Source: Sphingopyxis fribergensis (lineage in GTDB: Bacteria > Pseudomonadota > Alphaproteobacteria > Sphingomonadales > Sphingomonadaceae). Taken from it: a stretch of DNA of 64,000 nt. Position 1 is the stretch's first letter, and each line of letters opens with the position of its first letter. Below are positions 44,208 through 51,840 of the stretch, one piece after another. A model generated the notes under the pieces. The model was not told where the DNA came from. It searched no databases and saw only the letters and a program-made list of their open reading frames with translations. The translations under genes and the position numbers were made by a program. Location: NCBI RefSeq assembly GCF_000803645.1, contig NZ_CP009123.1, positions 1-64,000 on the forward strand. The letters run 5' to 3'.

Positions 44208-44707
44208 ATGATCGCTTGACCGGAAACCTCACTCCAGCTTACGCGGATTTTCCCCTTCGCCTTGGGGAGTGATTTCCGGTCGATCAGCTTCCCGCTGATA
44301 TCGAACTCGTCGTTGATGCGGACGATCAGAACCTTGCTGAAGTTCCGCGCCATGTTGATTTCAACGGTGTCCGTCCGCTTGAACGGCGTGATCGTTTTGA
44401 TTTCGATCAGGTCGTTGCCAAGTCGTCCGTCGGACCCTTGCGCGTAGTTTCGGTTCAACCGGATACCGTGGGTGATCGCGCCGTATAATTCGCCGATATC
44501 GCCGTAGACGTGCAAATGCTTCCCGGTGTGGGCATTGTAGCTACATGCCGTTGAGAGAAGGCTTTCGAAGATCGGGACAAGGGAGATGTCGGCGTTTGGA
44601 TATTTCGCCCGCCATTCCTTGTATTCGATCTGCTGATTAATCTCGTCCCAGCTGACCCATTCGCCATCGTCCCAAAAGGCTCGGTCGTGATCGGCAAGTT
44701 CCATCAT
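44204..44707 (-). CDS. Unrecognised 167-residue protein with an E-I-K motif
   Basis: A cytosolic protein starting MMELADHDRAFWDDGEWVSW. The central region GRLGNDLIEIKTITPFKRTD, followed by a strand with NFSKVLIVRIND, resembles the D-x(n)-E-x-K core of PD-(D/E)XK nucleases, and a preceding HTGKHLHVYGDIGELYGAITHG supplies an acidic residue upstream. This is motif reading only. Convergent with, and overlapping by 4 bp, the three-gene operon. Starts at 44713 (GTG), 44707 or 44704 are possible, none with a strong ribosome site. Confidence 0.5.
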   Translation of the reverse strand: MMELADHDRAFWDDGEWVSWDEINQQIEYKEWRAKYPNADISLVPIFESLLSTACSYNAHTGKHLHVYGDIGELYGAITHGIRLNRNYAQGSDGRLGNDLIEIKTITPFKRTDTVEINMARNFSKVLIVRINDEFDISGKLIDRKSLPKAKGKIRVSWSEVSGQAII

Positions 44708-44713
44708 GGGCAC

Positions 44714-44939
44714 ACACTAGCAGCAATTGGTGAACAGCTTCTGTCGCTGAAGATGTAATCCGATTGTACACGGGTAGAAACATACGTGCCCGGAACGTTC
44801 GTGCCTCCCGATCCTCCCTTAACGTCGGGACACAGCTATTCTGGTTGTAAGATCATCGGCATCTGTGTCGCCGACGTAATTGCCCTTTAACGCCTGTCCG
44901 GGTAATGCTCCGTGATGAATTCAACACGCGGGGGCGGAT
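44714..44939. other. 226-bp intergenic region, nothing firm
   Basis: It separates divergent genes at 44707 and 44940 and must hold their promoters. I saw no convincing paired promoter boxes or hairpins. Confidence 0.3.
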
Positions 44940-45590
44940 GTGTCAGGACTTTTTGCGATCATTTTCTTGGCGGCTGTCGTCGGGGTTTTCAAACCCTACA
45001 TTGGGAGCCTCAAGCGTTGGCATTTCGCCATAGCTGCGATCGTCTCGCTGATCCTTGTCGGCTCGTTTGCTGATCCGAAGGCAAGCACCACAATGGCGGC
45101 AAGTGATCCAGTCGCCAGCACGACAGAGCCGAGCGCGAAGGGTGAGGACGCAGCGCCCTCTGCGCTGCCGTCGAAGTGGACCTACAACGAACAGATGGAC
45201 GAAATGCGCGGGACCGTCACGAAAACGGCGCGCCTGACCAGTTCGAACGAAGTGAACCTTCAATTCCCGTATGGAACGGTCAGCGGATATATTGAAGTTC
45301 GCAAGCGCCCGACTGACGGACTGAACGTGATGTTCCTTGTCGATAAAGGGCAAATCCTCTGCCGTAGCTACAGCGATGGTCATGTGTCGGTGAAGTTCGA
45401 CGATCAGCCTATCAAGCGCTATGCTTGCGACGGTGCCAGCGACGGGAGTTCGGACATCGCGTTCCTCAGCAACGAATCCGGATTTCTTGCCAACCTGAAA
45501 AAGTCGAAGAAGGTCATCATCGAAGCCGAATTCTACCAGCAGGGTAACCAGCAATTCGCCTTCGACACGGCAGGCTTGGATTGGAAGTGA
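44940..45590 (+). CDS. Membrane protein with exported domain, unknown function
   Basis: A 216-residue protein starting at GTG (44940). It has two N-terminal hydrophobic segments (LFAIIFLAAVVGVFKPYIG and FAIAAIVSLILVGSFAD) and then a soluble domain with W-x-Y-x(3)-M-D-E-M-R-G, LQFPYGTVSGYIEVRK, DKGQILCRSY and FAFDTAGLDWK. This beta-rich domain resembles a group of small plasmid/phage proteins without assigned function. The next gene overlaps its stop by 4 bases (GTGA). Confidence 0.6.
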   Translation: MSGLFAIIFLAAVVGVFKPYIGSLKRWHFAIAAIVSLILVGSFADPKASTTMAASDPVASTTEPSAKGEDAAPSALPSKWTYNEQMDEMRGTVTKTARLTSSNEVNLQFPYGTVSGYIEVRKRPTDGLNVMFLVDKGQILCRSYSDGHVSVKFDDQPIKRYACDGASDGSSDIAFLSNESGFLANLKKSKKVIIEAEFYQQGNQQFAFDTAGLDWK

Positions 45591-46309
45591 CGGGCTTTGC
45601 GCGCCGCTTTCGTTGGCTGTTACCTATCGCACTTGCTCTTGCAGCTTGTGGGTCCACGGCACCAGCCGCCCAATCGGAAAACGCAAAACCTTCCGGGATC
45701 GGTGGCTACGGCAATTTGAAGTTTGGAATGTCGTTCGCAGAATCGACCGGGCTGACCGGCTTGAGCCGCTTCAATCCAGCAGCCGTCAAAGGGTGCTTGC
45801 TCGAACTAGCCGTGCGCGGCTGCTATCTTACGCCCGACAATAATCTTATCTCCTACACCAGTGTGGATGGCATCCCATACACGCTCGCGCTGTCCTTCAA
45901 CCGGTTTGACAAACTGACCGACATCTCGCTCAAATACGAGCGCGAGATGATCGACGACCCGGACCAGAAGATGTCGTTGGAAGATTGTAGAGCCATCCAT
46001 GAGCGGACGGCTGATTGGCTCGTGAAGGACTTCGGAGCCTTCGAGCAGAAGAAGGAAAAGGGCGTAGAAATCGTCAAGACAGCCAAGGGTAGTGAATATT
46101 CTTACTATCTCGACGGCACGACGTTTATCGCCAGTTTTCAGAAAAATCTCTCGGATAAGCGTCGGATATTGCTAGTTTCCCATTATATGGTTCTCGGGTC
46201 GAACACGACGTGCAGCATCGGTGCAGAATTTTCCGAGCCTGACACGGTTGAGCGTTGGGAGCTTTCACCCGACGAAAAGAAGCAATTAAACGAGATCACC
46301 AAAGGCTGA
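45587..46309 (+). CDS. Lipoprotein of unknown function
   Basis: A 240-residue lipoprotein with signal FRWLLPIALALAACGSTA and lipobox LAAC (near residue 21), so it is anchored in the outer or inner membrane. The rest contains GGYGNLKFGMSFAESTGL, common in small periplasmic proteins, and scattered cysteines. Start chosen at GTG 45587, coupled to the upstream gene. Function unknown. Confidence 0.65.
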   Translation: MTGFARRFRWLLPIALALAACGSTAPAAQSENAKPSGIGGYGNLKFGMSFAESTGLTGLSRFNPAAVKGCLLELAVRGCYLTPDNNLISYTSVDGIPYTLALSFNRFDKLTDISLKYEREMIDDPDQKMSLEDCRAIHERTADWLVKDFGAFEQKKEKGVEIVKTAKGSEYSYYLDGTTFIASFQKNLSDKRRILLVSHYMVLGSNTTCSIGAEFSEPDTVERWELSPDEKKQLNEITKG

Positions 46310-46356
46310 GGACATCGCTGCGTAGCCGGGGCACCATCAGTGTGGTATTATGACCT

Positions 46357-46554
46357 ATGGCGAACGAACTGGACGACATCAGGGCGCAGGCGAACTGCCC
46401 GGCATGCGGTTTCGTGCTGAACCTCACTTACAAGACGTTGCGCTTGCGGCGAACGGTCGAATGCCAAGGTTGCGGCGAGACGATCCGGCCAATTGACGAA
46501 ACACCGATTGGGAAGGTTCAGGCGCTGATCGACGACGTAAACAAAGCCGCATAA
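46357..46554 (+). CDS. 65-residue zinc-ribbon protein
   Basis: A small protein with two Cys pairs, NCPACG near residue 14 and ECQGCGE near residue 35, spaced as in a zinc ribbon, with a basic patch (TLRLRRTVE) between them. Function unknown; possibly nucleic-acid or protein binding. Confidence 0.65.
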   Translation: MANELDDIRAQANCPACGFVLNLTYKTLRLRRTVECQGCGETIRPIDETPIGKVQALIDDVNKAA

Positions 46555-46578
46555 CCTCTTCCGAAAGGCGCTCTCACA

Positions 46579-47580
46579 TCACCAATTGGACTTGCGTCCA
46601 GCCGTGGTATTTTTCTGCCAATTCTCGAAAATTTCTTGCAAATCGGGCGGGATCGCCGCTTCGAATGCCTCATCGAGCGGATAATGTGGCATGGCCTCGA
46701 CGACGGCGTCGAGCAGCGCCAGCCCCTGCTTACGGTCCTTCGGACGCTTAAGAGGGTTGCGCTTGGCCTGCTCTGACATCCAGAGTTTGTGGAGCGCAAA
46801 CCATCGAGGGTCCGGCGCTACGATCCGGGCAGGGGACCCATCGCGGCAGCCGACGACTTGATCGACCGGTCGACCAAGCAGCAGCCACTCCTGCTCTTCC
46901 AAAGGAATCGGCCGCGGTTGATCGCGGTCGCTCAGTGTTTCGGCACGAGACGGCGCTACGAGCAGCTCGACCTCATACGCCCGGGCATTCCGTGCTTGGA
47001 AATCACGCTCGCTGTTGATTGTGAAGGTCGGGTCGACGGTCTTCAGCATCTGCCAGACGGTTTGTTCGGAATTGTCTTGCTCGGCGGCGACCCAGGCGAG
47101 ATCGAAGTCTTCGGTTTCGTCGGGCAAGAGAATGAAGCCATTGGCCTCTATCATATAGGCCGCGATCGCGTTGGTGCCGACGACGAGGAGGTGCGAGCCA
47201 AGAAGATCGCGACGATCGCATTCTCGAAGAATGGGACCGGCATCGCTGGAAAGCAGGGGAAGTCGCAGAGCCCGGTACAGAGCGGCGCTTTCGGCAAGTT
47301 TGGCGCTCAGTAGTGCGCCACGTTCTTTCAGCTCCGCCTTTTGCTGGCGATATTTTTGGAACTCGGCTTCCCGCGCAGCGTCCATGCGACCGAGCGACTT
47401 GCCGTTTCCGCTGCGATCATGGATCTGATAGAGATATTCATATTCGCCCACTGTCTTGCGGCGCAAATCATAAGGCAGCGCGGCCCGGGCGCGTTCGGTT
47501 ACGACCCAGGCTTCATATCGTTGCCGGAGGTTGACGAGAAGCCGGGATTGCTCATCGCTGAAGGTGCGAAGGGTGTCCAT
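46579..47580 (-). CDS. GSU2403-type nucleotidyltransferase-fold protein
   Basis: A 333-residue cytosolic protein. Residues about 125-160 carry the nucleotidyltransferase core: VVGTNAIAAYMIEANGF then ETEDFDLAWVA, the G-T-N-A plus D-x-D pattern of the GSU2403 group. The N-terminal 100 residues are a basic helical region with a YEYLYQI motif, and the C-terminus has RWFALHKLWMS and KRPKDRKQGLALLDAV. Some related minimal nucleotidyltransferases are toxins or defence enzymes; no antitoxin lies alongside. It appears to be transcribed from a strong operator-overlapped promoter with the start codon at the expected transcription start. Confidence 0.75.
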   Translation of the reverse strand: MDTLRTFSDEQSRLLVNLRQRYEAWVVTERARAALPYDLRRKTVGEYEYLYQIHDRSGNGKSLGRMDAAREAEFQKYRQQKAELKERGALLSAKLAESAALYRALRLPLLSSDAGPILRECDRRDLLGSHLLVVGTNAIAAYMIEANGFILLPDETEDFDLAWVAAEQDNSEQTVWQMLKTVDPTFTINSERDFQARNARAYEVELLVAPSRAETLSDRDQPRPIPLEEQEWLLLGRPVDQVVGCRDGSPARIVAPDPRWFALHKLWMSEQAKRNPLKRPKDRKQGLALLDAVVEAMPHYPLDEAFEAAIPPDLQEIFENWQKNTTAGRKSNW

Positions 47581-47585
47581 GAGGA

Positions 47586-47614
47586 GTTATCCCACAATTT
47601 CCAAAGTCTGTCAA
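47586..47614 (-). promoter_or_regulatory. Strong sigma70-like promoter of the nucleotidyltransferase gene
   Basis: On the minus strand: TTGACA (47609-47614), 17-base spacer, GATAAC (47586-47591). The ATG is at 47580, only 5 bases after the -10, so the message is probably leaderless. No ribosome site is present. Confidence 0.6.
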
Positions 47615-47625
47615 ATGTGGGATAA
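47587..47625. promoter_or_regulatory. Inverted-repeat operator over that promoter
   Basis: Perfect 10-bp arms TTATCCCACA (47587-47596) and TGTGGGATAA (47616-47625), 19 bases apart. The left arm covers the -10 and the right arm lies upstream of the -35. Confidence 0.6.
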
Positions 47626-47717
47626 ATAATTGTTCGATAATAAAGATTATGTTAAATTTCTAGCTTGTGATCAATTATAGCAGCGCTCTGTTCCCAGGCA
47701 AAATGCGAGCAGAACGC

Positions 47718-47750
47718 GGATAAAAGAAGGGCCAGCTTACGCCGGCCCTG
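47718..47750 (-). terminator. Terminator after the winged-helix gene
   Basis: On the minus strand AGGGCC-(G/C mismatch)-GC-GTAA-GC-GGCCCT (47728-47749) is followed by TTCTTTTATCC, a rho-independent arrangement. Confidence 0.6.
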
Positions 47751-47862
47751 AAAAGTTTTGGGAGAGGATGCCTGAAAGGCGAATGGCATATGGGAAGCGT
47801 CAGTTTATGTTGCAAGTGCGAAGGGCCATTTTTTGGTCCCGGAGCAATTGCCACGACCTCAA

Positions 47863-48468
47863 CTAGCGAGCGTACGAAAAAAGCGGCAAACTGTCTTGAT
47901 GGGGCGCGCCGATCGTCGAATGACGGACCCTCGCCGTTTGCAGCAATTCGCGTGCAACCCGCGACAGGGTGTAGACCGCCTGGCGCCGCGCGCCGCGATT
48001 GTAATGGTCGACGCGATAGCCTTGATAATGCCGGTGCAGCAGTCCCGCGCGCACGAGGTCCGAGACTGCGCGGCTGACGTTGGCCTTTCCCGCCGTACGA
48101 ATGCGCTGCCGCAGCTCGTCGTCGATGATGGTTTTCGCGGCAACAGCGTCGGTGGGGAGGCGCCCAGTGCTCCAAAGTTCAGATTTCACGCGGGCAGCTA
48201 GCGCCTGACGACGCGGATCGCGAGAGCCCATGGGAGCCAAAGCGTCGCAAAGCCAATCCCGAATGGTCGCCGCAGTGCCATCGGTGACAACTAGCGGCCC
48301 CGCCCTTCCATCCGGGCCGGCGATACTCGCAATGAGGTTTAGAACCATGAAGGCATAGCGCGGGCGGGCTGAGTTTTGCGCCAACGCTTCCATCATGGTC
48401 GGCATGTTCACTGGCGGCCCATTATCGCCGTGCTGCGCAAGGTTCTGAAGCATGTAAGAATCATGCAT
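47863..48468 (-). CDS. Winged-helix DNA-binding protein
   Basis: A 201-residue protein (start MHDSYMLQNLAQHG at 48468; an in-frame ATG at 48528 would extend it by 20). The C-terminal half reads as a winged helix: TAGKANVSRAVSDLVRAGLLHRHYQGYRVDHY, then QAVYTLSRVARELL, where GLLHR...YRV is recognition helix plus wing. It lies downstream of traI on the same strand but has its own operator-overlapped promoter and terminator, suggesting an autoregulated transcription factor, perhaps controlling replication or transfer. Start 48468 fits the promoter at 48494-48522, although no ribosome site is evident. Confidence 0.6.
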   Translation of the reverse strand: MHDSYMLQNLAQHGDNGPPVNMPTMMEALAQNSARPRYAFMVLNLIASIAGPDGRAGPLVVTDGTAATIRDWLCDALAPMGSRDPRRQALAARVKSELWSTGRLPTDAVAAKTIIDDELRQRIRTAGKANVSRAVSDLVRAGLLHRHYQGYRVDHYNRGARRQAVYTLSRVARELLQTARVRHSTIGAPHQDSLPLFSYAR

Positions 48469-48493
48469 ATCTAGAACGAAAAGTGAATCCCCA

Positions 48494-48552
48494 ATCCAAG
48501 AAATCGAACACTTTGTCATCAATGACACTTTGCCGGCGGGTAAAGTGTCATT
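48494..48552 (-). promoter_or_regulatory. Promoter and operator of the winged-helix gene
   Basis: Minus-strand TTGATG (48517-48522), 17-base spacer, TTGGAT (48494-48499). A perfect 11-bp inverted repeat AATGACACTTT (48521-48531) / AAAGTGTCATT (48542-48552) overlaps the -35, and an extra ACACTTTG half-site lies at 48508-48515 in the spacer. Confidence 0.6.
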
Positions 48553-48597
48553 GCCGACATTCTATTGAGCGTGGCCAAGGCAGAGCGATCGGCGCAT

Positions 48598-51500
48598 TTA
48601 CAGCTCAAGCCCTTTCGACCGATCGAGTTGAGGCTCTTCGCGCGGCGCTGGAGCCACGGGCCTTCCGGCACCCTTTCCTTCGGCGGGGCTGGGACCGCCC
48701 ATATCCGTCTCCTTGGTTTCGGGTTTTTCCGCTGTGGCGGCGGCAGCGACATCAAGGCTGTTGCCGAGATCGAGTTTGCGCTCGAGGTCAGCGAGAGTCG
48801 GCTTGTCCGCCTCCTCCCCGGTCGATGTGTCGCGTACCCCGTCTTTACCAGACAGGATGCGTTCCACCGCCAGCTCGCCGATCGCCTCGAGTGCGGAGGT
48901 CTTGTCGCCGCGGTTGCTCTCGAGCTGACGTATCAGTTTGACCTTGTCGTCGGTGAACAGCCTGACATCCATTTGCTGCCGCGTATGATTGACGAGAAAG
49001 GCGCGAGCGTTGGATAGGTTCGTCTCGCCCGCTCCCATAACCGAGAATACGGCCTCGTTCGTGATGCCCTGTGCCATATGCGTGTTGATCGCATAGGCGA
49101 GATCCATGCGCTTGAGCATCGGGTCGGCGTTCTTCAGCTCGCGGACCTCGCCGTCGGCGAGTTTCACAACGATTCCGTCCCGGTCGACCTTTTCGATGCT
49201 GGCGATCGTCGCGTTGATCATGCCGCGTCCATCGCGCTTATCACTGTCAGTCCAGCGGATGCGCTCGCCCTCGTGAACCTCGATGCGCTTTTCGTTGCTG
49301 AGCTTCAGACGATTAAGCTTGCCGCCAGGGTCGATCTTGGACGGTTCGACACGGTGCTTGCGCCCGCGCATGTCGCGGAGTTCGACGCGGCCGTTTTCGA
49401 AGACGCGCTCGATATAATAATCGCCCTTCGGTAGACCTAGCCCATTATCGCGACTCCCGACTTCGAGGAACTGCGCTGCCTTCCAGTTGCGGGCGTAGCG
49501 ATACTCCTCGCGGGTGAGCTGCAGAGTCTCTCGAACATTGAATACGCGCCCGTCCCCTTTCAGCGTGCCTTCGGCTTTCAGCCCCTCCTGAATGATCTGG
49601 TTGGCCTCCGCACGTCCATCGCGGCTCGAAGGCAGGAGCGTGGTCTTGTTCCGCTCGTCTGCCGGCAGCGCGAGCCAGGCGCCGGCGGCGTCGGCGATCC
49701 GGGTTTTGCTCTCGATGACGCGATCCCGCAGGATCGCGATCGCGCCGCGCACGTTGCCGGCATCGGCGAGATCGGCAACCAAGCGCATGTCTTCGGTTTT
49801 CTGGCGCATGTTTATGTTGACCTCGCTGACCGGAAGCTGGTCCTGGATGGCGCGCGCCTGCATGACCGAGAAACTCTTGCCCGCGTCGATCGGGTTGAGC
49901 TGTTTGCGGTCGCCGATGATGGCGAGGCGGCCGACCTCCATCAGGTTCGCGATCGCGGTTAGCTTGTCCATCCGCTCGTTCGAGATCATCGATGCTTCGT
50001 CGAGGATAAGATAGGTGCCGGCGAGGTCGGCCTTACGCGCGGCGAAGGCTTCGGCCGACGCCTCGCCATTCAGAAACTTCTCGTTCGAATAGATGAAGCT
50101 GTCGACGGTGCGCGCTTCCATTCCGGTGTCTGTTCTCAGATCCGCGACCATCTTGTTCTGGAAAGCGAGGGCCTGCGCATCGCCGCGCATATCGGCGGTT
50201 AGCAGGATCGATTTGGCGTCTTCGGCGCCTATCAATCGCGCTGTGGCATCGATGGCCTCAGCCTTGGCGACGGGCTGAAGCATGGTCGACTTGCCCGCGC
50301 CGGCACGGCCCTGGACGAGCACGATGCGGTCTGGAGATGAGACGATCTGGATCGCGGCCGCGAGCTGTTCGGTGTTGAGCTCGCGCGGGACCGCGAGCTC
50401 CTGCAGACGGTCGCGAGCGACGTCGGCCGACATGAGCGGGCGCGCTTCACCGGCGCCTGTGTCCATCGCCTTCAATATGCGGCGCTCTTGCTCGATCGCC
50501 TCCCGCGTCGTGATCATGTCGATCGCTTTGTCGAGCCGTTGCGAAGTTTCGGGGACGATCTCGCCCTTTTCGACGAGCTCGGCGATCCGGCGCTCGATGC
50601 GTTCGGGCGTCACACCCTTCTCGCCAAGATCCACAGCCGTCTTTATGACGTCGGCCGTGCTGAAGACGGCTTCGCGTTCGCCCAAAATGCGAATGGCGCT
50701 CGCGGTTGCATATTGGGTTCGGGCGGTCGCCGGCGTGCGTGTCAGTTTGGCGAGGCCGGAATCGACCAATGGATCCTCGGGCCGCTTCAGATAGTCGACA
50801 AGGCGGTCGCGACTATCCCGAATGGCGGTGCTGACGGCCAATATTCCGCGTTCGATCGGAGAGCTGCGATCCCGCGACCTCTCGAGAGCCATGGCGTAAA
50901 TCTGGTCGCCATTGTAGCGATAGTCTCGCGCCTCGGCGCGCCAACGCTCGGCAAGTTCCGCGCGATCGCCGGCATCCATCTTCGGATCGCGCGTGCGCTG
51001 CGTGATGGCGCGTCGGCCTTCCGGACTATGTACGCCGAGCTCCTCGGCCTTTGCCTTTATGTCGTTACCGCGCTTGGAGAAGCCATCGAGAGCTTCCTTG
51101 TTGATCTTCTCCCCATTGGGGCCAAGAAGCTCGAAAGCGCCATGTTTACCCGTGATCTCGGTTTTATAGCCCAGCGCCTCGACTTTCTCACGGAGGATGG
51201 CGTTTGCCATCGAGGTGAGCGTTGCGCTGGCCTTGTACATCGTCCCGTTGTGCCAGGCGCGCCAGCCATCGTCGCGGATGTCTTCGCCGGTCTTTTCGTC
51301 GACGCGATCGGGATTCCGGAATCGCTCGGGAAGCCGGGACAGATTGGCGATGACGGCATGGATATGGCTCTGCGGGTCGGTGGCCCGGCTCGTGTCATGC
51401 GGAAATAGCGCGTAGACCAGGTTGCCGGTGCGGACAGCGACATCCTTGCCGTCAACATGAACGCGAGCTTCGGCGAGGTTCTTCTCTGCCCAGGCCATCG

Positions 51501-51840
51501 TCTGTTTGACTGTTTCCATATGCGCGGCGAGGATCCGCTTGTCGCCCGAAACCAGCGCAAGGAGCGAGGCTGACTTCGGCATCGAAAATGTGAAGTCGCG
51601 ACCGCTGACGCGTGTCGCTGGATCGCCGATCTGCTTTCCGTCAGGCAGCTCGCCGTTCAGGATGCGTTCGAACGTGGCGGTATCGACGGTCCCAGACAGT
51701 CCGAGATCCTTCGACCCCTCCCCCGCCCAGGCTGACACGGCTTCCGACTGTTCGGCCGTATAATAATTGTCCGCCGCGAAGTAGGCCGCGGCCCCTCCCG
51801 CGGAATGCACTTTGCCGATCGAAACCGTCATCGCGCTCAA
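48598..51840 (-). CDS. traI: MobF relaxase/helicase TraI (TrwC-like)
   Basis: A 1080-residue conjugative relaxase. The N-terminal TrwC domain (1-300) has a Tyr pair in YFAADNYYTAEQSEAV as nucleophile candidates and the metal-binding H-x-H in TDPQSHIHAVIANL (near residue 160) plus an upstream His. The helicase region has Walker A GRAGAGKSTM (near 510), YLILDEASMISNE (Walker B/DEAD-like) and the SF1 motif LAYAINTHMAQG. It nicks oriT, stays covalently bound to the 5' end and unwinds DNA. It is shorter than F TraI (1756) but normal for TrwC-type enzymes. It overlaps traD by 4 bp. Confidence 0.95.
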   Translation of the reverse strand: MSAMTVSIGKVHSAGGAAAYFAADNYYTAEQSEAVSAWAGEGSKDLGLSGTVDTATFERILNGELPDGKQIGDPATRVSGRDFTFSMPKSASLLALVSGDKRILAAHMETVKQTMAWAEKNLAEARVHVDGKDVAVRTGNLVYALFPHDTSRATDPQSHIHAVIANLSRLPERFRNPDRVDEKTGEDIRDDGWRAWHNGTMYKASATLTSMANAILREKVEALGYKTEITGKHGAFELLGPNGEKINKEALDGFSKRGNDIKAKAEELGVHSPEGRRAITQRTRDPKMDAGDRAELAERWRAEARDYRYNGDQIYAMALERSRDRSSPIERGILAVSTAIRDSRDRLVDYLKRPEDPLVDSGLAKLTRTPATARTQYATASAIRILGEREAVFSTADVIKTAVDLGEKGVTPERIERRIAELVEKGEIVPETSQRLDKAIDMITTREAIEQERRILKAMDTGAGEARPLMSADVARDRLQELAVPRELNTEQLAAAIQIVSSPDRIVLVQGRAGAGKSTMLQPVAKAEAIDATARLIGAEDAKSILLTADMRGDAQALAFQNKMVADLRTDTGMEARTVDSFIYSNEKFLNGEASAEAFAARKADLAGTYLILDEASMISNERMDKLTAIANLMEVGRLAIIGDRKQLNPIDAGKSFSVMQARAIQDQLPVSEVNINMRQKTEDMRLVADLADAGNVRGAIAILRDRVIESKTRIADAAGAWLALPADERNKTTLLPSSRDGRAEANQIIQEGLKAEGTLKGDGRVFNVRETLQLTREEYRYARNWKAAQFLEVGSRDNGLGLPKGDYYIERVFENGRVELRDMRGRKHRVEPSKIDPGGKLNRLKLSNEKRIEVHEGERIRWTDSDKRDGRGMINATIASIEKVDRDGIVVKLADGEVRELKNADPMLKRMDLAYAINTHMAQGITNEAVFSVMGAGETNLSNARAFLVNHTRQQMDVRLFTDDKVKLIRQLESNRGDKTSALEAIGELAVERILSGKDGVRDTSTGEEADKPTLADLERKLDLGNSLDVAAAATAEKPETKETDMGGPSPAEGKGAGRPVAPAPREEPQLDRSKGLEL

